A DNA stretch of 64,000 nucleotides from Sapria himalayana (lineage: Eukaryota > Streptophyta > Magnoliopsida > Malpighiales > Rafflesiaceae), in contig JAREIK010003351.1 of the NCBI GenBank assembly GCA_029783825.1, positions 496,151 through 560,150 of the forward strand. The letters run 5' to 3'. Position 1 is the first letter of the stretch; every line of letters starts with the position of its first letter. Of this stretch, positions 52,690 to 64,000 are shown one piece after another. Position numbers and translations under genes: made by a program. The notes beneath the pieces are model-generated. The model was not told where the DNA came from. It worked only from the letters and a program-made list of their open reading frames with translations, and ran no database searches.

Positions 52690-53401
52690 CTCATATTATC
52701 TGCGAAGCATGCGAATATATATTAGTGAGTTACATATGTTTTGTAAAGCAGGGGTGGACACATTCATCCCCTCTTCTACAATCAGGTTAATCATGTGACG
52801 CATGCATCTAACATCAAAAACATCTCCTAATGATTCATCTTTAATATTCCTAACAAACATATTAATCATTACTCCATTATTAGATATATTATCGAATGTG
52901 ATACTAAAAATTTATTTTGAATTATATATTCTCTAAATATTTTCATCGTGTACTCAAAAATGACCGATTGATCATGAAAATTAAAAATTTCAGAGAATCC
53001 TAAAATTTTTTTATTTAAAATTCATTTTGAATCTACATTGTAAGTAGTGAGGCATACATAAAATGCATCATCGTGACTAGTCGAGATATCGGACATCACG
53101 GACACTACTCTACTATAATCCCAAAATTCATTAATTATTATTTATTTTTCTAACTTATAATATTTTAATATGTCATTCCTAGATATGAACCTAGGAATCC
53201 TTCGATATGCAAGCTGAAAACATGTTTGTATTATACTGACTATCCTTTGATCCTCCAAATATCTAATCGGAAGACTCATCGTGATTATCAGTTTGGTCAT
53301 TCATTCCCTTCCCAGCTCACTGTAATAAATTTTAAGACTGAACTGAAATAAGCCTCAAACTCACCACTGATTAGGACTTACCTAGGATTTAATGTACTAT
53401 A

Positions 53402-53580
53402 TTTTTTAGTGCATCGTTCAGCATGCCTCTTAAGGTGCTCAGTTCTACATGAACTCTTAAAATTTAAAATTTTCTTACAATATTAATATTGTGCCGATTC
53501 TTCTTCGACACCCCTAAAATTTTTTTATTTTATTATATTAAAATGAGTCCAAATTACTGAGCTCCTAATTTTTTATTTTT
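53402..53580 (-). pseudogene. BED-type zinc finger of hAT copy 3
   Basis: With two small frame adjustments the minus strand reads IWTHFNI, then YCKK, then CRTEHLKRHAERCTKKY (53402-53450). This is the W-HF ... C-YC ... L-RH---C pattern of BED fingers at the N terminus of hAT transposases, which bind the element's subterminal DNA. The first cysteine position reads tyrosine in this copy. Confidence 0.8.
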
Positions 53581-53880
53581 TAAATGTTTGGATTGAGGTG
53601 ACCGAAGAAACCAAAATTTCGGCAGGCTCGAATTTTTGTGTAGGATTTACATTTTTTAAATTTAAGTTATTTATATTTTTATTATTTAATTATTTGTCAT
53701 TATTATTATTTTTTTGACTAGAGTAGAGAGAGGAAAAGACAAGTTAAGTAAGTTTATAGTAAACTAATAAAAAAATATATGAAATACCCATAAAATATAA
53801 ACCAAAATGCGTATAGTTGTATACTTTAACTTTTAAAAAATTCTCACATGCCACAGTAAGTACAACACAAATCCAAACAG

Positions 53881-53995
53881 CAAAGCAAAGTTGCTAGTCC
53901 CAAAACCCGAGTCAAAATCCAGAGATAAAGAAAATTAGGAGGGGGAGAGAGAGATAGCAAAGTTGCTAGTCCCAAAGTTGCTAGTCTCAAGAATG
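53881..53995. repeat. Direct repeats of AGCAAAGTTGCTAGTC
   Basis: The word AGCAAAGTTGCTAGTCCCAA occurs at about 53884 and 53957, and AAGTTGCTAGTCTCAA immediately after the second copy (53977), inside the non-coding 5' part of hAT copy 3. It is a small slipped duplication. Confidence 0.7.
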
Positions 53996-56924
53996 AGATA
54001 ATTTATATTTTAACAAAACATAAATCTTAGAGCACATTTGATAAAACTGAAAAAATTAAGTACTGAAAAATTAAGTGATGAATTTTATAAGTGTTGAACT
54101 TAAATCGCAAAACAGTTTAATAAATGATTGAAAATTAAATGCTGAAAATATTAATTTTGTTTGATAACTTTATATGCTGAAAATAATGTAATTTATATAT
54201 TTACCCGTATTATCATTATATTACATATTATCCAACAAAATAAAATTTCTAATAAATTTTTTTTTCATTATAATTATTAATTATTATAAAAAATAAAATC
54301 GCTAAAAACATATCCATAAATAAATCATAAATCCAAAAAATATATAAAATATTTAAAAAATAACCAATAAAATCTAAACTCTTTAAAATTATTCAAATTT
54401 TTAATATAAAACTAAAGATTAATGAATAATTAATTGATTTACTATTTCCTCTCTTAAATAAATTATAAAAAGAGAGTTAGGGTTAGAATTTATGGTGACA
54501 GAGAAATGAGGAGGATAAGACAAATTTACAAATTAAATTGTAGCGTGAATAAGAAAATTAAAAAGAAAAAAAGAACAAAATAGACTTTAAAAAAAATTTG
54601 CTTAAAATTATCAGCATTCAACTTTATGTTGATCTTGACTTACTTAATTTTCAACACAATTTCACTTACAATTTTAATCAATCAGCTCCAAACATTTTTT
54701 TTATCAAATGCACTTACAATTTTAAAATATTAAAAATTTTAATTTTAAGTCGGCTGAATTTTTTAAGTGCATTATCAAACATTACCTTAGATAGGATGGG
54801 AAGATTTTATAGATTAATAAAAAAAATTTATGATTTTCATAAATTTTTAAAAAATAAAAAAGGGGCAGAAACGCTAGGGCCATCGAATTCTGCCCATAGC
54901 CATTGGAAAGGAAATCCAATGGCTTAAATTAAAATTTTTTATTTTTATTTTTTTTTACTGTTTGTGTCGATTCGATCATCGAACTAACTCAAAGCTTATG
55001 GAATGGCCGTAGGGGTGGAGTCGAACTTGGGTTAAAAAAGACCATGAGTCTGATTTCGGGCCTGATGAAAATTTCAAATCCATCAGGCTTCTAGATTTTA
55101 ATTCTGGTCGGGCGGTCATCATGGCTGGGCCGACACGATTCTCGGCTCATGCTGAGAAACCGTGGCCAGGGTGCTCGGCACCAGGTCGTGCCTAGCCCGG
55201 CACAAGACCTGTTTGGCCTCAGCACTGCACGACATGAAGTGTTTTGTGAAGATGCTCGACACGGGCATGGGTACGAGCACTGGCACAAGTTATTCCCATG
55301 TCGTGCATGCAAGGCACAACCGAATCATGTCGTGCCTCGAGTCGGGCCAGCCTAGCCTAGCCTGTTTGACACTTCTATTCAAGCACACCCAAGACATCGC
55401 TAAAATATAAAAATATCAACGGGGCTGGACCAGCCTAAAATGGTTTGGTCGTGCCTGCCCAGCACGAAACAAAAATGACATGCTCGTGCCTGTGCCAAAC
55501 CTGTTCACGACATGGCTCATGTTGTGTCATGCCAGGGCAAACAGGCCTCGTGTTAAGCCCCACAATCGGGTACCAAGGCCCATGGGCACGGTTACTCGGC
55601 ATGAGCTGAAAATCACCCCGAACTCTAGACATATCCAAATTTTTCATCAGAGCATCAAGCCCAAACTGGACCCACAATTTTTTCGACCATTGTCTGAGTC
55701 CACCCTGTAACGTTAAAATTTAAAAAAAAAACTGAATGTAAAGCGTTGGATTTTGCCTCCAACGGTTATGGGACAGAATTTGATGGCGCAGAAGATTCTG
55801 CCCGAAATTAATCATTAAAAAATTGATAAAAAATCAATAAAAAAAATTTTTTTAAAAAAAAATTATCTATAAACTCTCCCTCCCCTCTCTCTAAGATTTA
55901 TATTTTTCAAAAACATAAATCATCTCAATTCTCTTTCTCTCTCCTAAATTTCTCTCTCTCATGAATCAAGATTTCAACTTGACTTTTCGGGAGTCATAAC
56001 TCGACTCGGCTTTGGTTGGTATTTGGAATTTGGATTTATAATACATGTGTTTTACGTTACTTTACGAGTATTTCACATTTTTATAAGTTAACTTTTAACT
56101 AATAACTCTATTTTACAATTTAATTAGTATTTGACTTTCTCTCACTCTACTATACTCTTTAGTCTAAAAATGACATAGTAATTCAAATAATAAAAATAAA
56201 ATTAAGTTAAATTTGAAAAATAAAAATCTTTCAGAAAAATCCGAAGTAGTCAAAGCTTTAGTTTCTCCGATCGATTCGACCCAAACATCTAAAAAATAAA
56301 AAACTAAAAAAATTTCATGTGTTTGGACTCACTTTAATATTAATAAAAAAAAAAAAAATTTAAGGGTGTTAATACAGAATGAGCACAAAACAAATATTAT
56401 AAAAAAATTTTAAATTGTACAAATTCGTTTGGGGCATAGCACCTTAAGAGGCATATCAAAGTATTCACTAAAAAATATGATACATTAGATCCTAAGCAAA
56501 CCCTACTCAGCAGTGAATTTTTAAGGCTAGATTCAATTTAGTCTCAAAGGTTATCTCCTTCATATGCCATAGCAAATTAGAAAGGAATGGCATTATCAAA
56601 CTAATCTCCATGATAAATCTTTCAATTAGAATTTCGAATGATTAAATGGTAGTCAGTATAATGCAAATATTTTTTTAACATGTATATAATAGAATTCTCA
56701 TGTCAACATCTAAGAATGACATATCAAAATATTATAAGTTAAATTAACAAATAATAAATAATAAATTTAGAAATTATAATGGAGTGGTGTTTGTGACGTC
56801 CAATATATAGACTAGTCACGATGATGTATCTTATGCATACCTCACAGCCCACTATGTAGAATCAAAATTGACTCTAAATAAAAAAATTTAGGATTCTCTA
56901 AGAATCTTCATCCTCATGATGACC

Positions 56925-57401
56925 TAGAGGTATCAAATGGGCCGACCCAGCCCAGCCTAGCATGATGCATGGCACGATTCAGCCGTGCCTAGCCCGGCAC
57001 GGCATGCTATAGTGGCGTGCCCGGGCCCATGCTGGGTACACCTATTACACGAGTCATGCCATGCCAGGCTAATATTTTTGGCCCACGTTTCGTGCCAGGC
57101 ACGGCAAGGCACGCCTGACACGTCGGCACGGCACGCCTGACAACGCACCGAGCGTGGTCACAACGAGCAGAAGCTTGACAAGCGAGGCTCACAAAACCCC
57201 AAAAAAGCATAGATGCACAGCAACGCAATGGCACGCCTTCGAAACCCTAATTTTAAAAAAAAAATAAGGTTTAGCCCGACCCAACATATCCCGGCTCGAC
57301 ACAATACAGTAACCATGTCATGCCTAGCCCGACACAATAGCCCAGTTAGGCGGCCTAAAATTATACCGAGCCTGCCCGGCACGGCCCGTTTGACACCTCT
57401 A
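56925..57401 (+). mobile_element. Non-autonomous hAT element B (477 bp), inside copy 4
   Basis: Ends are TAGAGGTATCAAATGGGC and CCGTTTGACACCTCTA. Left flank TGATGACC (56917-56924) and right TGATAGCC (57403-57410, one base off the terminus) are a decayed 8-bp duplication. In copy 1 the corresponding sequence (near 9823-9840, CATGATGATCC then AATTTATGAG) is continuous, which directly shows the unfilled site. The GC-rich interior parallels elements A and C; the open frames in it are artefacts. Confidence 0.87.
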
Positions 57402-58342
57402 CTGATAGCCTGATTATTTATGAGTGCATGATAAAGATTTTTAGAGAATATAAAATTTAAAATAAAATTTTTAGTATCACATTCATTAACAGATCTAATA
57501 ATAAAATAGTAATTAACATATTTATTAGAAATATAGAGACGGACTATTAGGAAAGATTTTTCACATTAGATACATGTGTCACGCGATTAACCTGATTGTA
57601 CAAGCGAAGATAAATGTGTGTTCCTTTGATTTATAAAATATACGTAATTTAATAAAATACATTCACACGCCTTGTAGACAACAGGAGTTCGGTAGTCACT
57701 GTTTATCTGCGAATCTTAAGAATAAAAAATTTTAATTGAATGTGTGACACCATTAGAATTATACTAAAATCTTGATATTTGAGTCATGTGTTATATATAA
57801 ATACATGATATCTAACTATGTCAATAATAAGAATGACGAACTTATTATTGACTACACTGACTGAGCTACAAAAATTTTATTTATGAAATTCCTGAAGATT
57901 TTTTATTACACAATGAATATGTGTTTTTCGGTTTATACTCCCATGATTTACATTGCACTCATATGCATATGTAATATTAGTAACATGTTTAAGAAGTTCG
58001 AGCTGACCCAACACTAGCCATATAGCTGTAGAGATGAAAACCAAGTACTTAAAATACTGATCCATTATTTCATCACTTTATTATTAGACTGCATTCAAAG
58101 ACCCTATGATTAAGGTTGAAATGATAGAAAATATTTTGACTTACATTTTCTCACGCATAAAGCTAGAAGACTCACTAATGAATTCATTCACAAAAAATTA
58201 ACTGAGTTTTTTACATCCTACGATACTAAGTATGGTGGTAGTAGTAATGAAGCTCCGTGTACGGACATGAATAGCATATTCAGAAATGATGATTTTTTCA
58301 TTTAGTTAGCGAGAGAGAACGATGAGGTGGACCATGAAATAT

Positions 58343-58707
58343 AAGCGAGCTGTCTCGGTACTTAGATACCGATAATTGCTCAATCCTATCACATTTAGAT
58401 ACTAAGAATCTTAATATATTATAATTGTGTAAATCATTAGTCTACATTTCCCCTGCTATCTAAGATAGCACGGGATCTACTGATTCCTCCGATGTCGAGC
58501 ATAGCATCGGAGTCTACTTTTTCTATTACGATGAATGTGATTTTAGAAAAGAGATCGAAATCACGTCAAGATATTATTGAGACTTTAACATGCATAAAGA
58601 ATTGGGAGAATTCGAGCTTGGAATTCCTGGATAGTGCTAAGACTGCAGCAAAAGTAGAGGATTTAATTGCTGATTATAATCCATATGATAATGAGTTTGA
58701 TATTTAG
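58343..58707 (+). pseudogene. hAT C-terminal dimerisation domain of copy 4
   Basis: The plus strand reads SELSRYLDTD, a degenerate HLDTKNLNIL, then LSKIARDLL, IPPMSSIASESTFS and IIETLTCIKNWE, ending at a TAG at 58707 after an acidic tail (YDNEFDI). This is the canonical hAT dimerisation region (SELDRYL ... ARDLLSIP..SVASESAFS ... TVEALVCLKDWL). From 58443 onward only one stop precedes the motif, and from 58453 to the end the frame is open, which is unusually good preservation in this window. Confidence 0.88.
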
Positions 58708-59346
58708 AATGATAATGATATGACGATTGACGATTGATGACATTGCCACTTGACGCTTGATAGTTGATGATTTCCGAATTGCGACACTTATGTTATACTC
58801 ATGTCTAATTCTGATTTTTGATTTCAATATACTCATTTTTATTTACATAATATTTGGGTTGGTTTGGCTTTGTCATTTGTATTTCAGACTTTCTGTGCTT
58901 ATTTAATTTTTGGTGGTGAATGATGTATGAAAGTTGAAACTTTAATATTTATTTTTTTTATTTGCATTTTGCATTCGATTTAAAATTGTATTTATATTTA
59001 AGTTTTAATAATTTATTAATTCATATCTAAATTCTAATTCCAATTACTAAAAAGTAAAAAGAATTAAAATTTAAAAAAAAAACTTTTAAAGTATTAAAAA
59101 TTTACAATTTATATTTTAAAAATTTTTAAAAAATAAACTAATTAATTAATACATTATTAAAATAACATAATTAAAAAAAACATTATTAAATTTTTAATAA
59201 TAGACCAGTACGAGCTCGACCCAGCATGGTTTCTTAACCATATTGGGCCTGGCCTGAAGAAACCATGCCATGCCAGGCACTGTAGCTCAATTCAGCTGCC
59301 TAAAACCAAGCTAGGCCAGTCTAATCCGGCCCGTTTGACACCTCTA

Positions 59347-60039
59347 CTATAAAGTCAAAAAAATAAAACAAAAATTAATATGAATCATCAAATTTATTCC
59401 AATGACAAAGACAAAAATGTGATATTAGTCAAAAATATGCATTATTTTTAATTGAAAAAAAAATAAAAAAATATATATTTTTTTATTCAAAAAGAATTCT
59501 ATAAATACCTTAAAAAAATATTGTAACCACTTTTTAAGGTTTTTCTTTTAAATTAGTTATTAACTATAATTTTTATTTTACGGAATGAAGTAATACAAAT
59601 ATCCTATCATTTCAAGATGAGAAGTGCCTATGCATGAGAAAATAAAGTACAGTGCAAGTGCAACATCAAATTTTCTGCTGAGCAAAAAAATAAGTTATTC
59701 ATTATAGTTTATTATTCTTATTTTAATTAGATTCGTATATTATAAAATTAATAAAGAAATTTAGTAAAAATAAAAAATATTTAAAAATGATATTTTATGA
59801 ATTAAATTAAAATGGAATTGACCTAGACATTAATAATAATGATAACTCAACTGAAAAATCTAAGATCTAGGCCAAAACTATATTATCTTCCATAATCTTA
59901 ATCCATTTGTATAAAAAATTAAAAATTGATGAACTTCAATAATTAGATACATTTTAACATAATTAAAATTAAAAATAAAAACCTAAAAATATAAAAAAAT
60001 TGACATAATATATATATATATATATATATATAAGTACTA
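59347..60039. other. AT-rich spacer between hAT copy 4 and the fifth relic
   Basis: A/T-rich with a (TA)n tract at 60009-60032; nothing else seen. Confidence 0.5.
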
Positions 60040-60850
60040 GTGACACTAATCACCTTAAAAGGCATACCTATCAATATACTAAAAAATATAGAAGCTCTAT
60101 TCACATGCAAACTCAACTTAACAACGAGATCTTTAAAATTTGATCAAATTCAACTACATTGACCCATTAAATTACTATAATGAATTTAGGCAAAAAGGCA
60201 AAACTAAATTGATTACTATAACAAGTATTTTGATCACATTTTCATAAGATCCTAAAATAATCAATATTATACTGACTTATTTCTAACATGTTTATCATTA
60301 AATTTCCAAGTCAAGAAATATGAATAACATAATAAAATATTTTAAATTTTAAAAATAATTAATAGTTAACAAACTCAAAAAATATAGTTGAGCGAAATTA
60401 ATGACATTCGACATCTAGCCTAGTCACATATGCATCATTTGCATATCTTAGCATCTAATATGTCAATTTTAAGTGAACTAAATAAAAAAAAATTAAAATT
60501 TCCTGAGATTTTCTCTCCACATTATGATCCCGCCATATATTATATTCTTACAAAAATTTTTAATGAATATAACATTTAAAATAAAATTTTTAGGATCACA
60601 TTCAATAATACTTCAAATAATGATATCATCATTAACATATTTATCATAATCATTAGAGATATACTCTTAGTTTATATTTTTCATGTTAAATTTATATATC
60701 ACATAATTAACCTAATAAGTCAGATAAAAATAAAAATTATTTTTAATACATTAAAAAAATTAAAAATTTTATAAACCTAATAGACAATATGAGCTACACA
60801 CTTTATGTGTCAACTAACCTAAAAAAATTTTAAACAAATATGAGATATTG
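60040..60850 (+). pseudogene. Fifth, strongly decayed hAT transposase relic
   Basis: The sequence is collinear with the first part of copy 4 coding. The post-BED segment (ACCTTAAAAGGCATACC near 60050) is followed by the block around TTTTTAGGATCACATTCA (60588), which parallels TTTTTAGTATCACATTCA near 57471 in copy 4 with element B absent. Both termini are missing and homology fades after about 60850. Confidence 0.65.
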
Positions 60851-62204
60851 TTTAACTATGCATAAACATGCAGACTTAATTAATAAGCTCATACTAACTT
60901 ATTTTTATTATCTCACAAAATTTATTATACATCGTATCCAGTGCATAAGGCTCCTACATAGTGCATGGTTTGAGAGAGTATATAATCTCATCAATCTTAT
61001 CTTCAAAAAATAAAATAGATTATATCTGATAAGTCTTGAACCCGAGAGCTATCAGTACTATTATTGCTTTAATACTTTAATTTCAAAATTCTTATAAAAT
61101 CAAATTTATTAATATTTATGTAATCTCACAAAACTTAATCTTATTAGTAGTTCCATTAACTAAATTTTGAACATGATCGATCTTTTAATGAGCATCATGC
61201 TAATCAAATGTGCATCTAACATTGATCATCATAATATACTCTATAGACATGCAAGGCATATATGAACTATTGTTGAGTGTTACTTTTCTAAAAGATGTGA
61301 TTATTTCTTAGAAAAATATTAAAACTCATGGTAGATCTCCTCCAAGCACAAGAAGATGCTCATTTGAAGTCTTAATATCCAGCTAGCTAAAGATGCAAAT
61401 GATCAACAAAATAAAATATCAGATCCTAAAATTTTTGTGACATATTGAAGTATTCTCATGCATGTAGTCCAAACAACTAGAGATCTCATATCAAACAAAA
61501 CATCAATATACACAAAAATTTAATTTAAAAGACTAAATTCTATAAGAATATCACAGATATAACTCTTCTGTGATAAAATAATACATCTATAATCATATAT
61601 CATCTCAATCCTCAAAAAATATTTGAGTCTACCATGATATTTTATCTAAAATTATAAGTAAAAATACGTCTTGAGTTAAGTAATTCTCAACTCACCTCTT
61701 ATGACTTGTCATCAGAATATTATCTATATTTACAATATCTTGCACTTACAAAGCCTTATAGTTATTTTGTTCTTTTTTATCTTGTATTGCATTATTGATG
61801 AGAATACATGACCTATAAGTTGTCTTAATCACATCTGCTCATTATTGATAAGAGCTTAATTTAATTTTCATTATTGAGTGTAATTTTATTTGAGTTTAAA
61901 TGATTTTATGTCTAACATGGTATAATATATTGGTACTTTAGGGAAATAAATCATATGAGGTGTTTGCAGGAATAGGGCTACAAACCCTAAGGGTTGCACA
62001 ATCAATGTGCACCACCATTTGAGATCATTGCACACCCTCTATGTTCAACAAGGTATTGACACCGACTAAGACAACACAATAAAGAAGAAAACAAAGCAAA
62101 ACCCCAAGTTTTGGCACAAGGTGTTATTTCCTATTGACATCTTGATTTTTGGCAGCAGAAAAACATGCATCAGAAAACACATAGCATAAACTATAAAATT
62201 GGCT
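60851..62204. other. AT-rich region with a possible LTR edge
   Basis: At about 61911-61926 the plus strand reads GTCTAACA followed by TGGTATAATA, resembling a copia LTR end and a mutated methionine-tRNA primer site. No matching start or coding relic supports an element. A GC-richer piece at 61970-62070 is not recognised. Confidence 0.35.
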
Positions 62205-62360
62205 GAAACCCTAATTTGAACAAAAATTAATGTTTAGCTTCGAGGTGACAGCTTTGGCAAAACCCCTATTTTGAACAGAAATAAAATTTTGAAAACCCCT
62301 AATATGGGCAGAAAAATTAAATCCTAAATTTTGCTAAAACCATAATTTGGACAGAAAAAA
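62205..62360 (+). repeat. Four imperfect copies of an AAACCCTAATTTGGACAGAAA motif
   Basis: Related words begin near 62205, 62259, 62292 and 62336. Each carries AAACC-TA-TTTG then ACAGAAA (or ACAAAAA), separated by unrelated spacers of different length. It looks like an old interspersed tandem array in AT-rich sequence. Confidence 0.6.
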
Positions 62361-62659
62361 GAGGTTTCTTATTCAAGGAAAATCTTCATTAATATATTGG
62401 AGATAAATTTATATTTTTAGGGATTCAGCCTTTTGGGAGTGGCGAAACTCTAATTTTATTTTACAATTAGATTTTTAAAATAATTATATGGCGTTGATAT
62501 AGATACAGAAGATATTTAATTTACATACATTGTTAAAAAATAAGTCAAACCAAAAATAATTATTAGGTGTTATATCCACAAAGAAGATTAGAACTTTATA
62601 TAATATTGAAAGAGTAAACTAACTATCGGAATCACCAAATAATTCTCATAAAATTCACC

Positions 62660-63160
62660 TAAAGGTAATAAACGAGCTAGGCAGCTCATGATATGACTCA
62701 CAGAAACCAGCGTGACATAGGAGGAACAGGGACAGAAATAGGCACAGACCAATCCGTGGCACAGCTTGGATCATACAATGCAGGGCAAGGTTTCTAGCCT
62801 GCATGCTGCAAAAAATGTGGCACTGCACGACTCAACATGCTAGCCAATTTCTGCCCAGCTAGCTATCCTAGGCTTGCATGAGCTTGACACATAGTAGCCT
62901 GGAAGACTAGAATGAACCTAGCTAGCTAAGATATGACCCAGACTATCCTGGCACAAAACCAAACTAACCTAAAACGAACTCAATCTAGCATGGATTCAAG
63001 TCATGCCTAGTACATGGGGGTGATAGGTTTGGCATAATACTAACCTGGCTTGAAATGACTTGACATAACCTAGGCATCCAGTGGGTCAACATATCATGCC
63101 GAGCTATTCTTCTTTAGAATCATGTCGGGACGGCCCGACACGATGTGTATGACGCATCTA
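62660..63160 (+). mobile_element. Non-autonomous hAT element J (501 bp)
   Basis: Left end TAAAGGTAATAAACGAGC and right end GTATGACGCATCTA are recognisable family termini. Flanking 8-mers AATTCACC (62652-62659) and AATTCATC (63161-63168) match at 7 of 8. The interior is GC-richer than its surroundings but more decayed than in element A, which has the same length. Confidence 0.8.
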
Positions 63161-63168
63161 AATTCATC

Positions 63169-64000
63169 CACTCTGAGATTTACACTTATGAGAGATGAAT
63201 ATATAAAACTCCTCACTAAGACATTAGTAGATCATTATTCTCCTTTTAATATTATAAGCTATTTCACTCGTACTCTCACTTCGAACTCTTAAATTATTAA
63301 CACGAGTCAATATTCATATTAATGATAATTATATTTTATTCATTTTTTTTATTTTGAAAATATTATTATGACCAATAAAAAACACCTTCGAAAGTCATTG
63401 AATATGAAAATATTGAACTTAAATTTTTATTACTTACTCATATTATATATATTCTTGATTTTTCTATTTATTTATTCTTTGTGAACAATCATTCTTAGCA
63501 ATTTAATTATATTTTTATTTTTATTTTTATTGATATTTATTTATAAAATAAAGAGGCTATAAAAAAATATTTCATTTGGAATGTTGTATTGTAAATTATA
63601 TTTTTTTTAACAAAAAAAATTCATTTCTAGATATTTTAGTATATTAAACCATTTATTTGTACATTATAAGCGTAATAACTCATCATTTGATAAGTTTAAA
63701 ATAAGTTAATTTAGACTAAATGATAATTTGACACTGGAATATAAGTTATATAAGTTAGAAAAAATTATCACAATATCATATCCTAGACACAAGTCTAATT
63801 TGAGTAAATACTTATTTAATTTTATTGACACAAACGTAAGATAACCAAATAGACAAGCAATCATAGAGTTTCACATATTTGATTATTTTTAATGATTACT
63901 ACTTTAAATATAAATGGATATATCTATTTCATAATGTATAATAAGTATTTTCTATTTTTCAGACATTATATAAAATAATAAAATAATATATTTAATAAAA
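63169..64000. other. AT-rich stretch, nothing recognised
   Basis: A/T-rich sequence to the window end with a TTTTTATTTTTATT tract near 63510; no gene or terminus. Confidence 0.5.

Larger units (their letters stand above)
50877..55377 (-). mobile_element. Large hAT transposon copy 3, both ends and target duplication present
   Basis: This is the best-bounded large copy at 4501 bp. The left (3') end reads TAGAGGTGTCAAAAGGG and the right (5') end TTTGACACTTCTA. Flanking 8-mers TTCGAGCA (50869-50876) and TTCAAGCA (55378-55385) match at 7 of 8. On the minus strand, in order, are a GC-rich subterminal zone (55080-55377), a hairpin (54898-54924), a TATA box (TCTATAAA, 54806-54813), a long non-coding stretch, the BED finger (53402-53580), an RNase-H-like region (52318-52689), a C-terminal region (51690-51960) and a GC-rich 3' zone (50877-51090). 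The coding is broken by stops and shifts. Confidence 0.92.
55408..59346 (+). mobile_element. Large hAT transposon copy 4, hosting element B
   Basis: The left end is decayed (TAAAAATATCAACGGGGC at 55408) and the right end is ACACCTCTA at 59346. The 8-mers CTAAAATA and CTATAAAG match at 5 of 8, weak support for the duplication. Excluding element B the copy is about 3.46 kb. Order on the plus strand: GC-rich subterminal zone (55420-55690), a decayed hairpin (55744-55764), TATA box (55866-55873), CT-rich leader, BED region (about 56330-56500), middle region (57730-58000), and the best C-terminal domain of the window (58343-58707). A long AT-rich tail leads to a GC-rich 3' zone (59205-59346). Confidence 0.85.

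Overview
This window is nuclear DNA from a flowering plant. It is very AT-rich, contains one recognisable host gene, and is otherwise filled with decayed transposable elements. There is no operon structure, rRNA, CRISPR or bacterial feature. The plant assignment rests on a plant-type PP2A B' (B56) regulatory subunit exon and on plant-type hAT, RTE-LINE, copia and gypsy relics. The species cannot be read from the sequence.

The host gene is on the minus strand at 13639-14799. It is the first coding exon (387 codons) of a B'-family PP2A subunit and ends at a clean GT splice donor. The roughly 100 C-terminal residues are not visible anywhere to its left, so either the first coding intron is longer than 13 kb or the gene is truncated. 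Its leader and promoter lie at about 14800-15100.

The dominant mobile family is an Ac-like (hAT) DNA transposon with termini close to TAGAGGTGTCAAACGGGC, GC-rich subterminal regions and 8-bp target duplications. Large copies with degenerate BED-finger, RNase-H-like and C-terminal dimerisation coding are at 8332-11746 (+), 40730-44481 (-), 50877-55377 (-) and 55408-59346 (+), with a further relic at 60040-60850 (+). The 50877-55377 copy still has a 7/8 target duplication. Short non-autonomous relatives of about 0.5 kb sit at 11918-12418, 42873-43415, 56925-57401 and 62660-63160, most with recognisable 8-bp duplications, and two of them are inside larger copies. A fifth small relative (37375-38111) splits the dimerisation domain of an older, different hAT transposase (RICESLEEPER-like, 37200-39050, minus) and carries a tRNA-like insertion.

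Other fossils, left to right: hAT-like GC-rich scraps (1-350, 1740-2360); a CA-rich block (3990-4380); a 3 x 30-bp minisatellite (6705-6794); a large imperfect inverted repeat (15808-16251 / 21299-21602) enclosing a 414-bp GA tract and a gypsy integrase relic on the minus strand (19420-20930); an A-rich block (21900-22240); a copia pol relic (29987-32000, minus); a compact AT/GC composite element with a 28-bp palindrome (32827-33470); an RTE-clade LINE relic (44940-46870, minus); a tRNA-headed SINE-like repeat (47584-47930, minus); and a second copia relic (48218-50100, minus). The remaining stretches are AT-rich sequence in which I recognise nothing.

The elements do not form a pathway. The biological story is repeated insertion of elements into elements, with paralogous unfilled sites in the same window showing the order. 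The most unusual shared structure is a conserved leader in the large hAT copies: a short hairpin, then a TATA box, then a pyrimidine-rich tract.
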